64,000 nucleotides of DNA from Deltaproteobacteria bacterium. GTDB lineage: Bacteria > Bdellovibrionota_B > Oligoflexia > Oligoflexales > Bog-1112. The DNA lies in NCBI GenBank assembly GCA_020635195.1, contig JACKAG010000002.1:192224-256223 (forward strand), read 5' to 3'. Of this stretch, positions 7,732 through 16,142 are shown piece after piece (the stretch's first letter is position 1; every line of letters begins with the position of its first letter). The position numbers and the translations under genes were made by a program. The notes beneath the pieces were generated by a model. The model did not search any database. It was not told the DNA's origin and saw only the letters and a program-made list of their open reading frames with translations.

Positions 7732-9799
7732 ACCATCCCTCCACGTCTCTTTTCTGAAACCAGCGGAAGACCCGGCGACCATGGGGGCAGTTATGATAAA
7801 AATCGACATTTTTGGCCTGTCCCAGCAGATCTTTCAGATCATGGTCGGATAGTTCATCTCCCGCCCGGATGGCGGAGTGGCAGGCGATCGTCGATAAAAT
7901 CTGGTGTCCCAGCTGACGAATGGTTTCCTGGCCATTCCCGCTATGGTCTGTTTCTGATGTCAGCTTTGCAAAGACCCGGTCAAGCTGGCAGCCTGTCAGG
8001 ATAGCAGGCACAGAACGGATTTCCGGACAGAGTTCACTGATCCATTCAAAGTCAAAGCCGCTGTTTCGGATGAGAGTTTCCCTTTCCCTGAAGCACTCAG
8101 CCTGGCTCGCAGAAAGTTCAAGTATTTCGGGAATCATCAGTCTCTGTCTTGTCTTCAGGATGCCGGGATCATGCACGAGTTTTTCATATTGAATGCGCTC
8201 GTGAAAGGCATGTTGATCCAGAACCAGGAGGCTGTCTCTGGAGGCTTCAAAGATCAGGTAACAGCGAAAAAGCTGTCCGCGATAGACAAGCTCGTCCCAG
8301 GGAACAGGAGCATCATTGTGCTTTACTGCGGCAGTCGCTCCATATCGTTTCGTATCAGTCCTGTCCGGATCATGGGCGGAGTTTAGATCACTTCTGTTAT
8401 CAGCAGGGAAAAGCTGCTTCTTTTCTCTGAACTGATCAGAGTCAGCTGGGATGGTCAGGGTGCTTTTTAAGGGCTCTCTCTCATAGCAGGATGGGGCTGT
8501 TGTGCTGGTAGCAGAGGCCTCCATGAACTCAGGGGCCGGGTTTTGTCTCCTTGAATGGGAGACTGCCGCCATGGGCGGAGTCTTTTGTGTATACCGGGGA
8601 GAACTCTCATCAGCTTTGCTCGTCTGTTTTTTATCAGGATAAGCAGAATAAACGGAGGATTCTTCGCTTTCCTGTCCTTTTCCGCAAGAGCTGGAACTGT
8701 CCGGGGAGAATGTCTGTTTTGGCTCTTCAGGCCGGCTTTCTGGCAATCTGCCTGCCCAGTCTGCTTTGCGGATTGCAGCGCGGATGGCTCTGGCAATCAG
8801 GCTCTGAACTTCCGCAGCATACTGAAAACGAAGTTCGGTTTTGCGGGGGTGGACGTTGACATCCACCAGGCTTGGATCACAGTAATAAAAGCCCAGGACT
8901 TGTGGATAACGTCCTTTCAGGAGATGAGAATGATAGCCTCTTAGCAAACCGAATCTGAGAACCGGATCGCGGACCCAGCGCTGGTTGACAAACATCATCA
9001 TGTGCTTGGCTGTGGCACGCTCAACTCCGGGCGGGGAGATCAGGGCTTCAAATTTTCCCCATGCGTCGTCTTCCCGGATGTAGATGAGGTTTTGCGCCTG
9101 TTCAGTTCCCCAGACTCCCTCCAGCCTTTTACGCAGGACACTTTCCCCTTTTAGCTCTCCATCCTGCTCCGGGTGCGGCGTTTCCTGGATTGAGGGCGCT
9201 CTTAATTTTTCCCTGCCATTATGGCTCAGGCTGATCGATACTTCAGGGTGAGAAAGCGCCAGCGCCTGGACGAGCTCAAAGCAGTGGCTGTATTCGCTGG
9301 TAGCGGACTTCAGAAAGCGGGCTCTTGCAGGTACATTGTAAAAAAGATCCTCAACCGTTACGGTGGTTCCCGGAGCCCCGTTCCAGGGGGAGAGCTCCGG
9401 AGGGCCTCCTCCGTCACAGCGGAGCAGGCAGCCTTCTGTGATCTGCGGATCTGCGAGTCTGCTGCTGATCCGGAAGCGACTGACACTGGCGATGGAGGCG
9501 AGGGCTTCCCCCCGGAAGCCCATGCTTTTAATCTGAAAGAGGTCATCTGCTGCACGGATTTTGCTGGTAGCGTGCCTTTTTAGCGACAGTTCCATGTCCT
9601 GAGGAGGGATGCCACAGCCATGATCACGAACTGTAATCCTTTTGCAGCCTCCTTCTTCAAGCTCAATATGAATATCGCCGGAACCGGCATCGATCGAATT
9701 TTCCAGAAGTTCTTTAAGAACGCTTGCGGGCCGTTCGACGACTTCTCCTGCAGCGATCTTGTTTATAATGTCATCTTCAAGTAAATGGATACGAGCCAT
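7718..9799 (-). CDS. mutL: MutL, DNA mismatch repair protein
   Basis: 693 residues. The N-terminal GHKL ATPase domain (about 1-330) shows IAAGEVVERPASVLKELLENSIDAG, VRDHGCGI and GFRGEALASI. A low-complexity linker (about 340-500) leads to a C-terminal dimerisation domain. The C-terminal domain carries the metal-binding endonuclease motif DQHA-x2-E-x4-E and a CPHGRR motif. This places it with nicking MutL proteins of organisms lacking MutH/Dam-directed repair. Its start lies only 32 bp from the divergent engB start, and miaA follows downstream. Confidence 0.96.
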   Translation of the reverse strand: MARIHLLEDDIINKIAAGEVVERPASVLKELLENSIDAGSGDIHIELEEGGCKRITVRDHGCGIPPQDMELSLKRHATSKIRAADDLFQIKSMGFRGEALASIASVSRFRISSRLADPQITEGCLLRCDGGGPPELSPWNGAPGTTVTVEDLFYNVPARARFLKSATSEYSHCFELVQALALSHPEVSISLSHNGREKLRAPSIQETPHPEQDGELKGESVLRKRLEGVWGTEQAQNLIYIREDDAWGKFEALISPPGVERATAKHMMMFVNQRWVRDPVLRFGLLRGYHSHLLKGRYPQVLGFYYCDPSLVDVNVHPRKTELRFQYAAEVQSLIARAIRAAIRKADWAGRLPESRPEEPKQTFSPDSSSSCGKGQESEESSVYSAYPDKKQTSKADESSPRYTQKTPPMAAVSHSRRQNPAPEFMEASATSTTAPSCYEREPLKSTLTIPADSDQFREKKQLFPADNRSDLNSAHDPDRTDTKRYGATAAVKHNDAPVPWDELVYRGQLFRCYLIFEASRDSLLVLDQHAFHERIQYEKLVHDPGILKTRQRLMIPEILELSASQAECFRERETLIRNSGFDFEWISELCPEIRSVPAILTGCQLDRVFAKLTSETDHSGNGQETIRQLGHQILSTIACHSAIRAGDELSDHDLKDLLGQAKNVDFYHNCPHGRRVFRWFQKRDVEGWFDRL

Positions 9800-9831
9800 A
9801 GCGTGAACCTTAAGAGTAACGAGGAGCCAGA

Positions 9832-10434
9832 TTGCATAGCCTGTATATCACAAGTGCCCGGGAAGCTCAGCGTCTTCCCGAGTTTTCTCTGCCTGAAGTG
9901 GCTTTCCTGGGGCGTTCTAATTCCGGTAAGTCATCATTATTGAATGCGTTGCTGGAGCGGAAGAATCTTGCCCGGAGTAGTTCAACTCCCGGGCGGACAC
10001 AGATGATTAATTTTTTTGGTCTGAGCTTTCATAAGGAACCTGAGCTGATTCTGGCTGACCTGCCCGGCTATGGTTACAATGTCGCTCGCAAGGATCTTAG
10101 TAAGCTCTGGGACAGTCTGATTGCGAACTATCTACAGCGGGATGAAATTCAGGAATTTATCTATCTTATGGACATCCGAAGAGAATTTGAGTCCTTCGAA
10201 CTGGAATATATGCACTGGCTTGCGGCAAAAACTCCGCTGATCATTGCTCTGACGAGATCTGATAAGGTGAACAGGAAGTCGGCACATCTTGCTGTCAGTA
10301 AAGCAGCCGCGGCTTTGCAAAAAAACGGGATCGCATATAAAGCGATTGTTCCGGTGTCATCTCTTAAAAAACAAGGAGTTAAGGAAATCAGGGATATTAT
10401 TTTCAGTCATATCAGAGTTCCCGAAGGAGGATGA
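9832..10434 (+). CDS. engB: EngB/YihA ribosome-biogenesis GTPase
   Basis: 200 residues, normal for the family. It is a GTPase needed for late assembly of the large ribosomal subunit. Visible motifs are G1 GRSNSGKS (residues 27-34), the G2 threonine in STPGRTQMINFF, G3 DLPGYGY, G4 TRSDK and a G5-like VSS. The start is TTG at 9832, supported by GAGGAG 5 nt upstream; no ATG fits the N-terminus. It is divergent from mutL with 32 bp between start codons, so their promoters must overlap the opposite gene. Confidence 0.95.
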   Translation: MHSLYITSAREAQRLPEFSLPEVAFLGRSNSGKSSLLNALLERKNLARSSSTPGRTQMINFFGLSFHKEPELILADLPGYGYNVARKDLSKLWDSLIANYLQRDEIQEFIYLMDIRREFESFELEYMHWLAAKTPLIIALTRSDKVNRKSAHLAVSKAAAALQKNGIAYKAIVPVSSLKKQGVKEIRDIIFSHIRVPEGG

Positions 10435-10457
10435 GGGGGAACTTCTGGGAGAGCTGC

Positions 10458-10486
10458 TTTCAGTATGTTTTGCCTCCATGTATAAT
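10458..10486 (+). promoter_or_regulatory. Possible promoter for tandem-receiver genes
   Basis: TATAAT at 10481-10486 is preceded about 17 nt upstream by a weak -35 (TTTCAG, 10458-10463). It lies in the 182-bp gap between engB and the receiver genes. The -10 is good and the -35 poor; low certainty. Confidence 0.3.
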
Positions 10487-10616
10487 CAGAATAGTCTGAA
10501 AAAATAATAAGGCTTTAATTTCTGTTTATTTTACTGCTCCTGCTTGTTTTCTGAGCTTTGAATACGGGAGAACTTTGATCATACAGAATCTGTGTCTGTC
10601 AGAGAAAGGCTAAACC

Positions 10617-11408
10617 GTGATTCTCAAATTCCCTCAGACTCTTGTGGTTATCGATGATGATCCGCTTATCCTTGCTTTGGCAGAAAAAGCGTTTGAGCAT
10701 GATTATCATTTTTCTGTTGTAACGTTTACAGATGCCTGCAAGGCTCTGAGCTTTATATCAGAGCATGGTGTGCGCTTTGTTGTCACAGATATCAGAATGC
10801 CTGACTGTGATGGATCAGAGCTGATTGAGCGTCTGCGCAAGCTACCTTTCGGCGTCTGTGCAGCGGTGATGTCCGGCAATATGGATCTGACAATTGCGCG
10901 TCGCTGTTATGATATGGGGGCAGCTCTTTACCTTAAACCCGTAGGCCTGGAGCAGTATCATGCGATTGCTCAGTCTTTTAAGAAAAAAATTCTTTTGTGG
11001 AATCACTACCTGGAGACAGTGGCCTGGGATAAAAATCAGCATCAGCCTTCCGGAAGAGAGTCCCGGAAGCGTATTCTGTTAGTTGAGGATGAAGCAAGTC
11101 TTGCTGAGGTTGTTCGTGAATTTCTTGCAAGTGATTACACCGTTGAATGGCTGAATAATGGTCGTGCGATTGGGGACAAAATCAAATGGGCTGATTTGAT
11201 GGTGCTTGACATCAACCTGCTTGATGTCAGTGGCTTGGATATCCTGAGTTCTCTTAGTCTGGAGATAGGATCTGAGATTCCGGTTATTGTGACTTCTGGT
11301 TTTGTATCAGGAGAAAATCTCGAACAGTCACCGAACGTCAAAGCTGTTCTCGAAAAGCCGTACAGGATAGAAGAGCTTGCCGCTTGTATCAGGACAGCAT
11401 TATCATAA
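10617..11408 (+). CDS. Tandem two-receiver response regulator
   Basis: 263 residues made of two CheY-like receivers and nothing else. Receiver 1 (about 8-125) has the acidic cluster D13-D15, phosphoacceptor Asp58 (VTDIRMPD) and Lys107 (YLKP). Receiver 2 (about 152-263) has E157/D158, Asp198 (VLDINLLD), TSGF and a terminal EKPY lysine. There is no output domain, so it probably works by protein interaction in a phosphorelay. The start is GTG with AAAGG about 8 nt before. It is followed 15 bp later by a paralogue of the same architecture; the two likely arose by duplication. No histidine kinase is adjacent. Confidence 0.85.
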   Translation: MILKFPQTLVVIDDDPLILALAEKAFEHDYHFSVVTFTDACKALSFISEHGVRFVVTDIRMPDCDGSELIERLRKLPFGVCAAVMSGNMDLTIARRCYDMGAALYLKPVGLEQYHAIAQSFKKKILLWNHYLETVAWDKNQHQPSGRESRKRILLVEDEASLAEVVREFLASDYTVEWLNNGRAIGDKIKWADLMVLDINLLDVSGLDILSSLSLEIGSEIPVIVTSGFVSGENLEQSPNVKAVLEKPYRIEELAACIRTALS

Positions 11409-11423
11409 AAATTGAGGCCCGCT

Positions 11424-12272
11424 GTGAAACAGCTTTTTCCACAAAAATTGGTTGTGATTGACTCTGATGATTCCGGGCGTGCAGTAGCTCAGAAAGCACT
11501 GAAAAAAACAGCTTATTTTGACAGCTATTGTTTTGCCTCCCCGGATAATGCCCTTGACTTTATTCATGAACATGCGGTTCGCTATGTTATCGCATCGATT
11601 CGTTTATCCGGAATGACAGCAGAGGATCTGATCCAGGCTTTCCGTAAAAAAATGGACTATGGAATCTTTATCAGTTTCTTAGCAGGGCCAGATGATGTGC
11701 CTATGGCATATCAGTGTTTTAATCTTGGGGCAGACATTTATGCAGGAACCGCTTCTGCTGAGTTGTATCGACACATCACGGATTCCTTTCTTGAAAAAAT
11801 CAGTAACTGGAACTTCTGTATTGATAGTCTGGTGAATCGTCATACAAAAACCAGCCTGTTAACAGAGACGGACCGAAGTGAAGATGCAGATAAAAAGAAA
11901 AATCCGGAAAAGAAGAAAATTCTTTTGCTGGCGGATGATGATGAAGATATCCGATCCTATATGCAGGAGTACCTTGAGACATGGTATCGGGTGATTCCGG
12001 CATCGAACGGAGCAGAAGCGCTAGCCTGTTCCGAACGGGTTGATCTGGTGATTACAGATCTTAATATGCCGGAAGTTGACGGATTTAAGCTTATTTCTTC
12101 TCTGAAAGAACGAGAAGATTTCATCGCTTCGGTCATTGTCGTGTCGGGATATGCAGAAAATCATTGTGATTTCGGCGACCCTGTGAGGGCGGTTCTGAAC
12201 AAGCCTTTTGATCTTGAAGAACTTCATGGCATCATCGAGAAAATTTTTTCTGATGGTTCTGTGAATTCATGA
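11424..12272 (+). CDS. Tandem receiver protein with degenerate first receiver
   Basis: 282 residues from a GTG at 11424 (GAGG 7 nt before); an in-frame TTG at 11412 has no ribosome site. It is a paralogue of the preceding gene. Receiver 1 (about 8-120) keeps VVIDSDDS, but where its neighbour reads VTDIRMPD it reads IASIRLSG, so the phosphoacceptor Asp is Ser, and the KP motif is replaced by AGTAS. It should not be phosphorylated. A K/E-rich linker (about 145-160) leads to a complete receiver 2 with LADDDED, VITDLNMPEVDG, VVSGY and LNKPF. Likely a pseudo-receiver scaffold plus a working receiver. The IS region begins about 100 bp downstream. Confidence 0.8.
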   Translation: MKQLFPQKLVVIDSDDSGRAVAQKALKKTAYFDSYCFASPDNALDFIHEHAVRYVIASIRLSGMTAEDLIQAFRKKMDYGIFISFLAGPDDVPMAYQCFNLGADIYAGTASAELYRHITDSFLEKISNWNFCIDSLVNRHTKTSLLTETDRSEDADKKKNPEKKKILLLADDDEDIRSYMQEYLETWYRVIPASNGAEALACSERVDLVITDLNMPEVDGFKLISSLKEREDFIASVIVVSGYAENHCDFGDPVRAVLNKPFDLEELHGIIEKIFSDGSVNS

Positions 12273-12380
12273 AAAAAGAATTTCTGTATTCAGTGGATTT
12301 GTCTTAATATAGCTTGTTGCATAGAAAATCGTACATGGTTAAAATCGCAGAGAGTTTTACCAGTGGGCTCTCTCTTAATT

Positions 12381-13769
12381 CTTAAATGTTGCGCGAAAAT
12401 TGCAATCGCATAGGTTTTTACCTTAAATAAAGCGCTTATGCTGCTTTGTTCGCATTTATTACCTCCCTGCAATAGCGTTGCACATCCCTGAACCCATGAA
12501 TCCTTGTGCTAAGCTGGATCAGATGCTTAAAAGGAGATAATTCGACCTCCTGCTGCAAAGCAGTCATAGCCTCCAGAACAGATCCGGACTTACCAGAAAT
12601 TTCCGGCAAAAGGAGCCATGCACAGTAGACCCAGTGAACATGAGACTCTACGGATTGAAAATCGTGGCAACTCACATCTTCAAACCCCATCAGAGATTTG
12701 ACGTCTTTGTGAAATAGCTCGATTTCCCATCTTTTTCGGTAAACCCTGACAATCGCCCCCATCCTGACTCTGATGTTGGAACAAACCAGATACTTTCTCC
12801 CCTTGCGACTCCCTCGCTCTTCTGAAAGAACCAGCCTGACTTCATCAGTGATTCCACTGATAAAACCGGTGAGTTCTCTTGCGCGGAACTCCTTCCGCTT
12901 TCTTCTTTTCCATCCATTCGCATAAGCACGAATAGTTTTCAGGGGAAAATTTTTGGCTTTCCGGAACAGGTCAGCGACGGAGCAATTGCCCTGAGCGCCC
13001 GTATTTTTTTGGGAAGAAAGTCGAGATCCTCTCGAAGATTTCATGCTAAAAACAAAATCCCACCCACGAGACAGAATGGAGGCTTGAAGCTTTTTATTGT
13101 CATAGCCAGAATCTGCGAGCACAACAACTTCATGATTTTCATAAGTTCCGACGTATTGCGACAAATCCAGATCAGAGAGATATCGGATGACAGCTTCCTG
13201 TTCGGTTTCTTTTTTCAGGCCCCGTCTTTTACGCTCACGTCCGGAAATCCATGCCAGGGGAGGGAGTGGAATCTTCTTGCCATTGATAAGTAGCAGGATA
13301 TTTGTCCACTGGTGGCCAATAACATAGCCTTTACCATGACTGAACTTATGGCTGTTTCCACTGTGTCTGGAAGATCTTGATTGCAGAGTCGCATCAATCA
13401 GAATGGCGATAGTCCAGGGCCCTCCGGCAACAACAGGCGGCCTCTGGATTGCTCTGCATGTTCTGGCTGCCGTACGCTGAAGAGATTCTACCGCAAGATC
13501 ACCATGCCTACGTAAAAACCTTGAAAACTGTGACTTATGCAGAGATCCGGCCTGAGAGGCCTGGGTCAGGCTATGTTTTCTTCCTGGCAGCATGAGAGAT
13601 AAAAGATAAGCAAACGCGACCTGCTTCAGGCGGCAGGGAATATCCAGAAGACAGTCAGCTTTTTTTGCGATAGGATTGCTCAAGGCGGGCACCTCTCGGG
13701 ATATAGTCGCTTGGATGAGCACTTTAAAAAGTGTCTCGACAGCTCTGCCCGTCACAATACTCTATAATA
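12381..13769 (-). mobile_element. IS4-family element, copy 1 (right end truncated)
   Basis: Nearly identical to the complete copy at 18728-20202. The low-coordinate end begins CTTAAATGTTGCGCGAAAAT, the terminal inverted repeat. The opposite end stops abruptly at 13769, where an IS256-family fragment starts, so about 95 bp including the other inverted repeat are gone. This copy probably cannot move by itself, though its transposase is intact. Confidence 0.85.
12436..13755 (-). CDS. IS4-family DDE transposase
   Basis: 439 residues. It has the RNase-H-fold DDE core: first Asp in ILIDATLQSR, second in VVLADSGYDNKKLQ, and the family signature Y-x2-R-x3-E-x6-K in YRKRWEIELFHKDVK, which supplies the catalytic Glu. 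It differs at only a handful of residues from the transposase at 18783-20102. Full-length and apparently functional, but its element has lost one end. Confidence 0.92.
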   Translation of the reverse strand: MTGRAVETLFKVLIQATISREVPALSNPIAKKADCLLDIPCRLKQVAFAYLLSLMLPGRKHSLTQASQAGSLHKSQFSRFLRRHGDLAVESLQRTAARTCRAIQRPPVVAGGPWTIAILIDATLQSRSSRHSGNSHKFSHGKGYVIGHQWTNILLLINGKKIPLPPLAWISGRERKRRGLKKETEQEAVIRYLSDLDLSQYVGTYENHEVVVLADSGYDNKKLQASILSRGWDFVFSMKSSRGSRLSSQKNTGAQGNCSVADLFRKAKNFPLKTIRAYANGWKRRKRKEFRARELTGFISGITDEVRLVLSEERGSRKGRKYLVCSNIRVRMGAIVRVYRKRWEIELFHKDVKSLMGFEDVSCHDFQSVESHVHWVYCAWLLLPEISGKSGSVLEAMTALQQEVELSPFKHLIQLSTRIHGFRDVQRYCREVINANKAA

Positions 13770-13937
13770 GAGATATGATCAAATTTAGTGGATGAGGAGA
13801 ATTAAGTAGCGTACCCTCAAGTGCTTTTTTAGAATTTAAGGAATACGCTATGAGAGAAGCTACTTGCAATTCAGTTCAACTTCCACAAGAAACTATCCGC
13901 GATGCGTTGACAGAGGTATTAAGAGAAGGTGCCCGAA
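13770..13937 (+). mobile_element. IS256-family 5' fragment
   Basis: Begins with the terminal repeat GAGATATGATCAAATTTAG and continues through the promoter region and first codons of the transposase (MREATCNSVQLPQE..., ATG at 13850). It loses identity after GTGCCCGAA at about 13937. It is in opposite orientation to the two full copies and cuts off the right end of IS4 copy 1. Confidence 0.85.
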
Positions 13938-13938
13938 G

Positions 13939-13958
13939 CTCGGTCCTTTAGGGCCGAG
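13939..13958 (+). repeat. Hairpin, possible IS200/IS605 right-end remnant
   Basis: An 8-bp stem (one G-U pair) with a TTTA loop: CTCGGTCC-TTTA-GGGCCGAG, followed by TAGATCACGAC. The shape and flanks resemble the subterminal hairpin downstream of tnpB in IS200/IS605-type elements. No tnpB remains. The rest of the gap to 14057 shows no gene. Confidence 0.35.
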
Positions 13959-14057
13959 TAGATCACGACAGCTCTAAAGAAGACTTTTGTATCTGGCACG
14001 ATTTGAGTTGGTCTGGACTGACACCAGCAGCCTTTTCTCTCACGAAAAAATTGCTAT

Positions 14058-14663
14058 TTATCTAAAAGCTTGACGCAAATTTTCATTGATCGATTCCATC
14101 TGCTTTGCAAGAAGGTCGCTATCAACAACTGGCATACCTGATTCGTCGATTGCATTGATTTTCACAACCACGTCAGCAAAGACATCTTTCGGGATGCCAA
14201 TCTTTTCTTCTAATTCATGTAGGTAATAAATTTTAACTCGCACCTGTTGATCCGGTTGCATGAAGACACTTGTCTTTTCACTCTCCATTTTTGAATAGTG
14301 AGACCTGTCAACTCGCAAGAGTTGTGCAATGTCTCCCTGCGATTTGTCAAATAAAACCCGAAGGAACTTAAGTTGCTTCTTCGTGAGAAGCTTTTGGTTC
14401 TGTAGGAGAAGGAACGATACGAAAAGTTCCGTTGTTTCCATATAGTCTTCAAGCTCATAAGTTGCCTTGCAGGTTTCACATGATACCAAGGGGAGCAATG
14501 GTAGCCTTACAGGTCCGAGAATATCGAAGTTGAATACCGAATTCTGCTGAATCTCGATACCAAAACGACCTTTACAACCTGACTCTGAATGCTCGTAATC
14601 GTTTAAATTAAACTTTGTTGATCCTTTAAATTGGATCAACTTTTTCTTTTTACCAGATTTCAT
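14058..14663 (-). CDS. HTH DNA-binding protein, probable antitoxin
   Basis: 201 residues. One CxxC (Cys62-Cys65) sits in LVSCETCKATYEL, followed by an XRE-like helix-turn-helix at about 94-130 (LTKKQLKFLR..SQGDIAQLL.VDRSHYSKMES). The order zinc-knuckle then HTH recalls MqsA/YgiT-type antitoxins, although only one CxxC is visible where MqsA has two. GGAGG lies about 6 nt before the ATG. The start overlaps the stop of the preceding gene by 14 nt, the tight coupling usual for toxin-antitoxin pairs with the toxin first. It probably represses the operon at the palindrome near 15150. Confidence 0.6.
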   Translation of the reverse strand: MKSGKKKKLIQFKGSTKFNLNDYEHSESGCKGRFGIEIQQNSVFNFDILGPVRLPLLPLVSCETCKATYELEDYMETTELFVSFLLLQNQKLLTKKQLKFLRVLFDKSQGDIAQLLRVDRSHYSKMESEKTSVFMQPDQQVRVKIYYLHELEEKIGIPKDVFADVVVKINAIDESGMPVVDSDLLAKQMESINENLRQAFR

Positions 14664-15096
14664 AATTTACCTCCGGTGTTGTTTTGTGGTCCATCGAGTT
14701 ATCTGGATAGACCGTAACAACCAGATGCTTTTTCCCCTTTCCTTTCTCTCTAACAACAACTTTGACACAGACGTAATCAACATTTTCCGACTTAAACGTG
14801 TTCCAATCGGTCACAGAAAAATCGACCAACTTTCCTTCAAGAGCCAATTCCATGGGGGGAGTTGCGTTACTGGTTCTGTAGTTGATTCGTCCACCAAGGA
14901 TAATGGCTGCTATGTGCATGTTATCGATTGCTCGCCTTATATTGTTGTCGGTCTGGCTTGCTCTAAAGCTGATATGGCGAACGTCAACCCGAACATTGTC
15001 CTTAAACGTGTTCCGTTTGCAGCAATATTGTTTCAACGTCGTGTGAAACTTATCCAGCCGTTTTGATTCGATATCGATTGATCCAGCCTCCGGCAT
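14650..15096 (-). CDS. Probable toxin, DUF4258/MqsR-like
   Basis: 148 residues, no signal peptide or membrane segment. The central stretch (VRHISFRASQTDNNIRRAI..., then GGRINY, then VKVVVREK...HLVVTVYPD) has the general layout of DUF4258/RelE-fold toxins: an H..R..I helix, a glycine turn, then strands ending in a TVY segment. This is a weak structural resemblance only. Stronger is the context: first gene of a two-gene operon, 14-nt overlap with an HTH antitoxin-like gene, and an operator-type palindrome 41 bp upstream. The ATG at 15096 has no strong ribosome site. Confidence 0.5.
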   Translation of the reverse strand: MPEAGSIDIESKRLDKFHTTLKQYCCKRNTFKDNVRVDVRHISFRASQTDNNIRRAIDNMHIAAIILGGRINYRTSNATPPMELALEGKLVDFSVTDWNTFKSENVDYVCVKVVVREKGKGKKHLVVTVYPDNSMDHKTTPEVNYEIW

Positions 15097-15122
15097 ATTT
15101 TGCGTCTATCCCCCCACATTGC

Positions 15123-15170
15123 ATAATACACATCTTTGTGCATCTATGCAAGTAGCTGCATAGATGCACA
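15123..15170 (-). promoter_or_regulatory. Promoter overlapping a perfect 14-bp palindromic operator
   Basis: On the minus strand, TTGCAT (plus 15146-15151) and TATTAT (plus 15123-15128) are exactly 17 bp apart and point at the toxin-antitoxin pair. The -35 lies in a perfect inverted repeat: TGTGCATCTATGCA (15137-15150), AGTAGC, TGCATAGATGCACA (15157-15170). A repressor bound there would block RNA polymerase, the classic arrangement for antitoxin autoregulation. Confidence 0.7.
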
Positions 15171-15436
15171 TCGGTGGATTTAGGGCAAACTTTAGCGAAT
15201 TTTGATAAATCTAAATAATATCAAATAAATAGATACGCACTGTGCCAGGGAAAATTTGTGGGAATTTCCCGTGGGGTTGCCGCGTTCTTGAGCCTAAACA
15301 ATCCTCATTTTTTCCGATACTTGGTACCATTTCGGCTCTTTATGGTGGGGATTGCGTGAGCATTTTGTTCAGGCTTTGGTTTTTGAGTGGCGACATCGAA
15401 ACGATTGTGCATCTTGATGCATCCTCACAAAAGTTG
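15171..15436. other. Intergenic, no gene seen
   Basis: AT-rich stretch between the operator and the end of the pRiA4b ORF-3-like gene. A second TGTGCATC-type element (TGTGCATCTTGATGCATC, about 15407-15424) resembles the operator half-site. No convincing coding frame. Confidence 0.4.
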
Positions 15437-16063
15437 TTATGCATGTCTCAAAAATGACTTTATTTCTTTGTTAGCATCCGCAATGCTGAATTTTTCAGCG
15501 TTGAATCGTCTGCCATACCAGTCTTTCATATCTGCATACTCTTCATGGCTAGGGTCTGCCATAACCTCTAAAAAGTTTTCAAAACCCCACACTCCTCCAC
15601 AATCTTCTGGAGGGCAGCATCGTTCTCCATCAATACACTCCGGTACTTTCATTGGCGTTTCTAAAGGTTCTGTACCTACTATTTTTATCTCATGGTGCCA
15701 TGAATCTCCAAAATCATATTCATAAGTAAATTTCTTTTCTCTCTGTTCTATTAGATCATGAATACTAATTCCATTACTGTCAGTATTTTCATCACCATCA
15801 GGGTCATCCAAGTCATCCATTTCGTTTCCTGATATTCGACCAGTGTTTACATAGAAAGCATGAAGGTGTGCATTTTCCCATCCGAAGGCGCCTTGAATTG
15901 CCCAGTGCAGATCATTCAGAGTCATATGGTTTGATAGTCGTACTTTTCGCCAAACCAATGGGTCTGTCCCAATAATAGAGATATGAAAATCCACTGCGTA
16001 ATGGCCATCTAATCCCATGATTTTTTTATCACTTATCACTTGAACTTGTTTTTTCTTAGTCAT
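15437..16063 (-). CDS. Plasmid pRiA4b ORF-3-like protein
   Basis: 208 residues. It matches the pRiA4b ORF-3 family: FHISIIGTDPLVWRKVRL near the start, LNDLHWAIQGAFGWENAHLHAFYV, YEYDFGDSWHHEI, and the acidic/Cys CIDGERCCPPEDCGG. This family is common on mobile DNA. The biochemical function is not established. There is a possible metal site of His and Cys residues (HLH, HHE, CC, C). It sits alone between IS copies, reading in the same direction as the toxin-antitoxin pair. Confidence 0.8.
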   Translation of the reverse strand: MTKKKQVQVISDKKIMGLDGHYAVDFHISIIGTDPLVWRKVRLSNHMTLNDLHWAIQGAFGWENAHLHAFYVNTGRISGNEMDDLDDPDGDENTDSNGISIHDLIEQREKKFTYEYDFGDSWHHEIKIVGTEPLETPMKVPECIDGERCCPPEDCGGVWGFENFLEVMADPSHEEYADMKDWYGRRFNAEKFSIADANKEIKSFLRHA

Positions 16064-16142
16064 TATATGCTATTCCTTTCATTCAAATCTAAATGCATGT
16101 TACCAATAAAGGTTTGTATTCTTCCAGCGTTGCTTCCTGATT

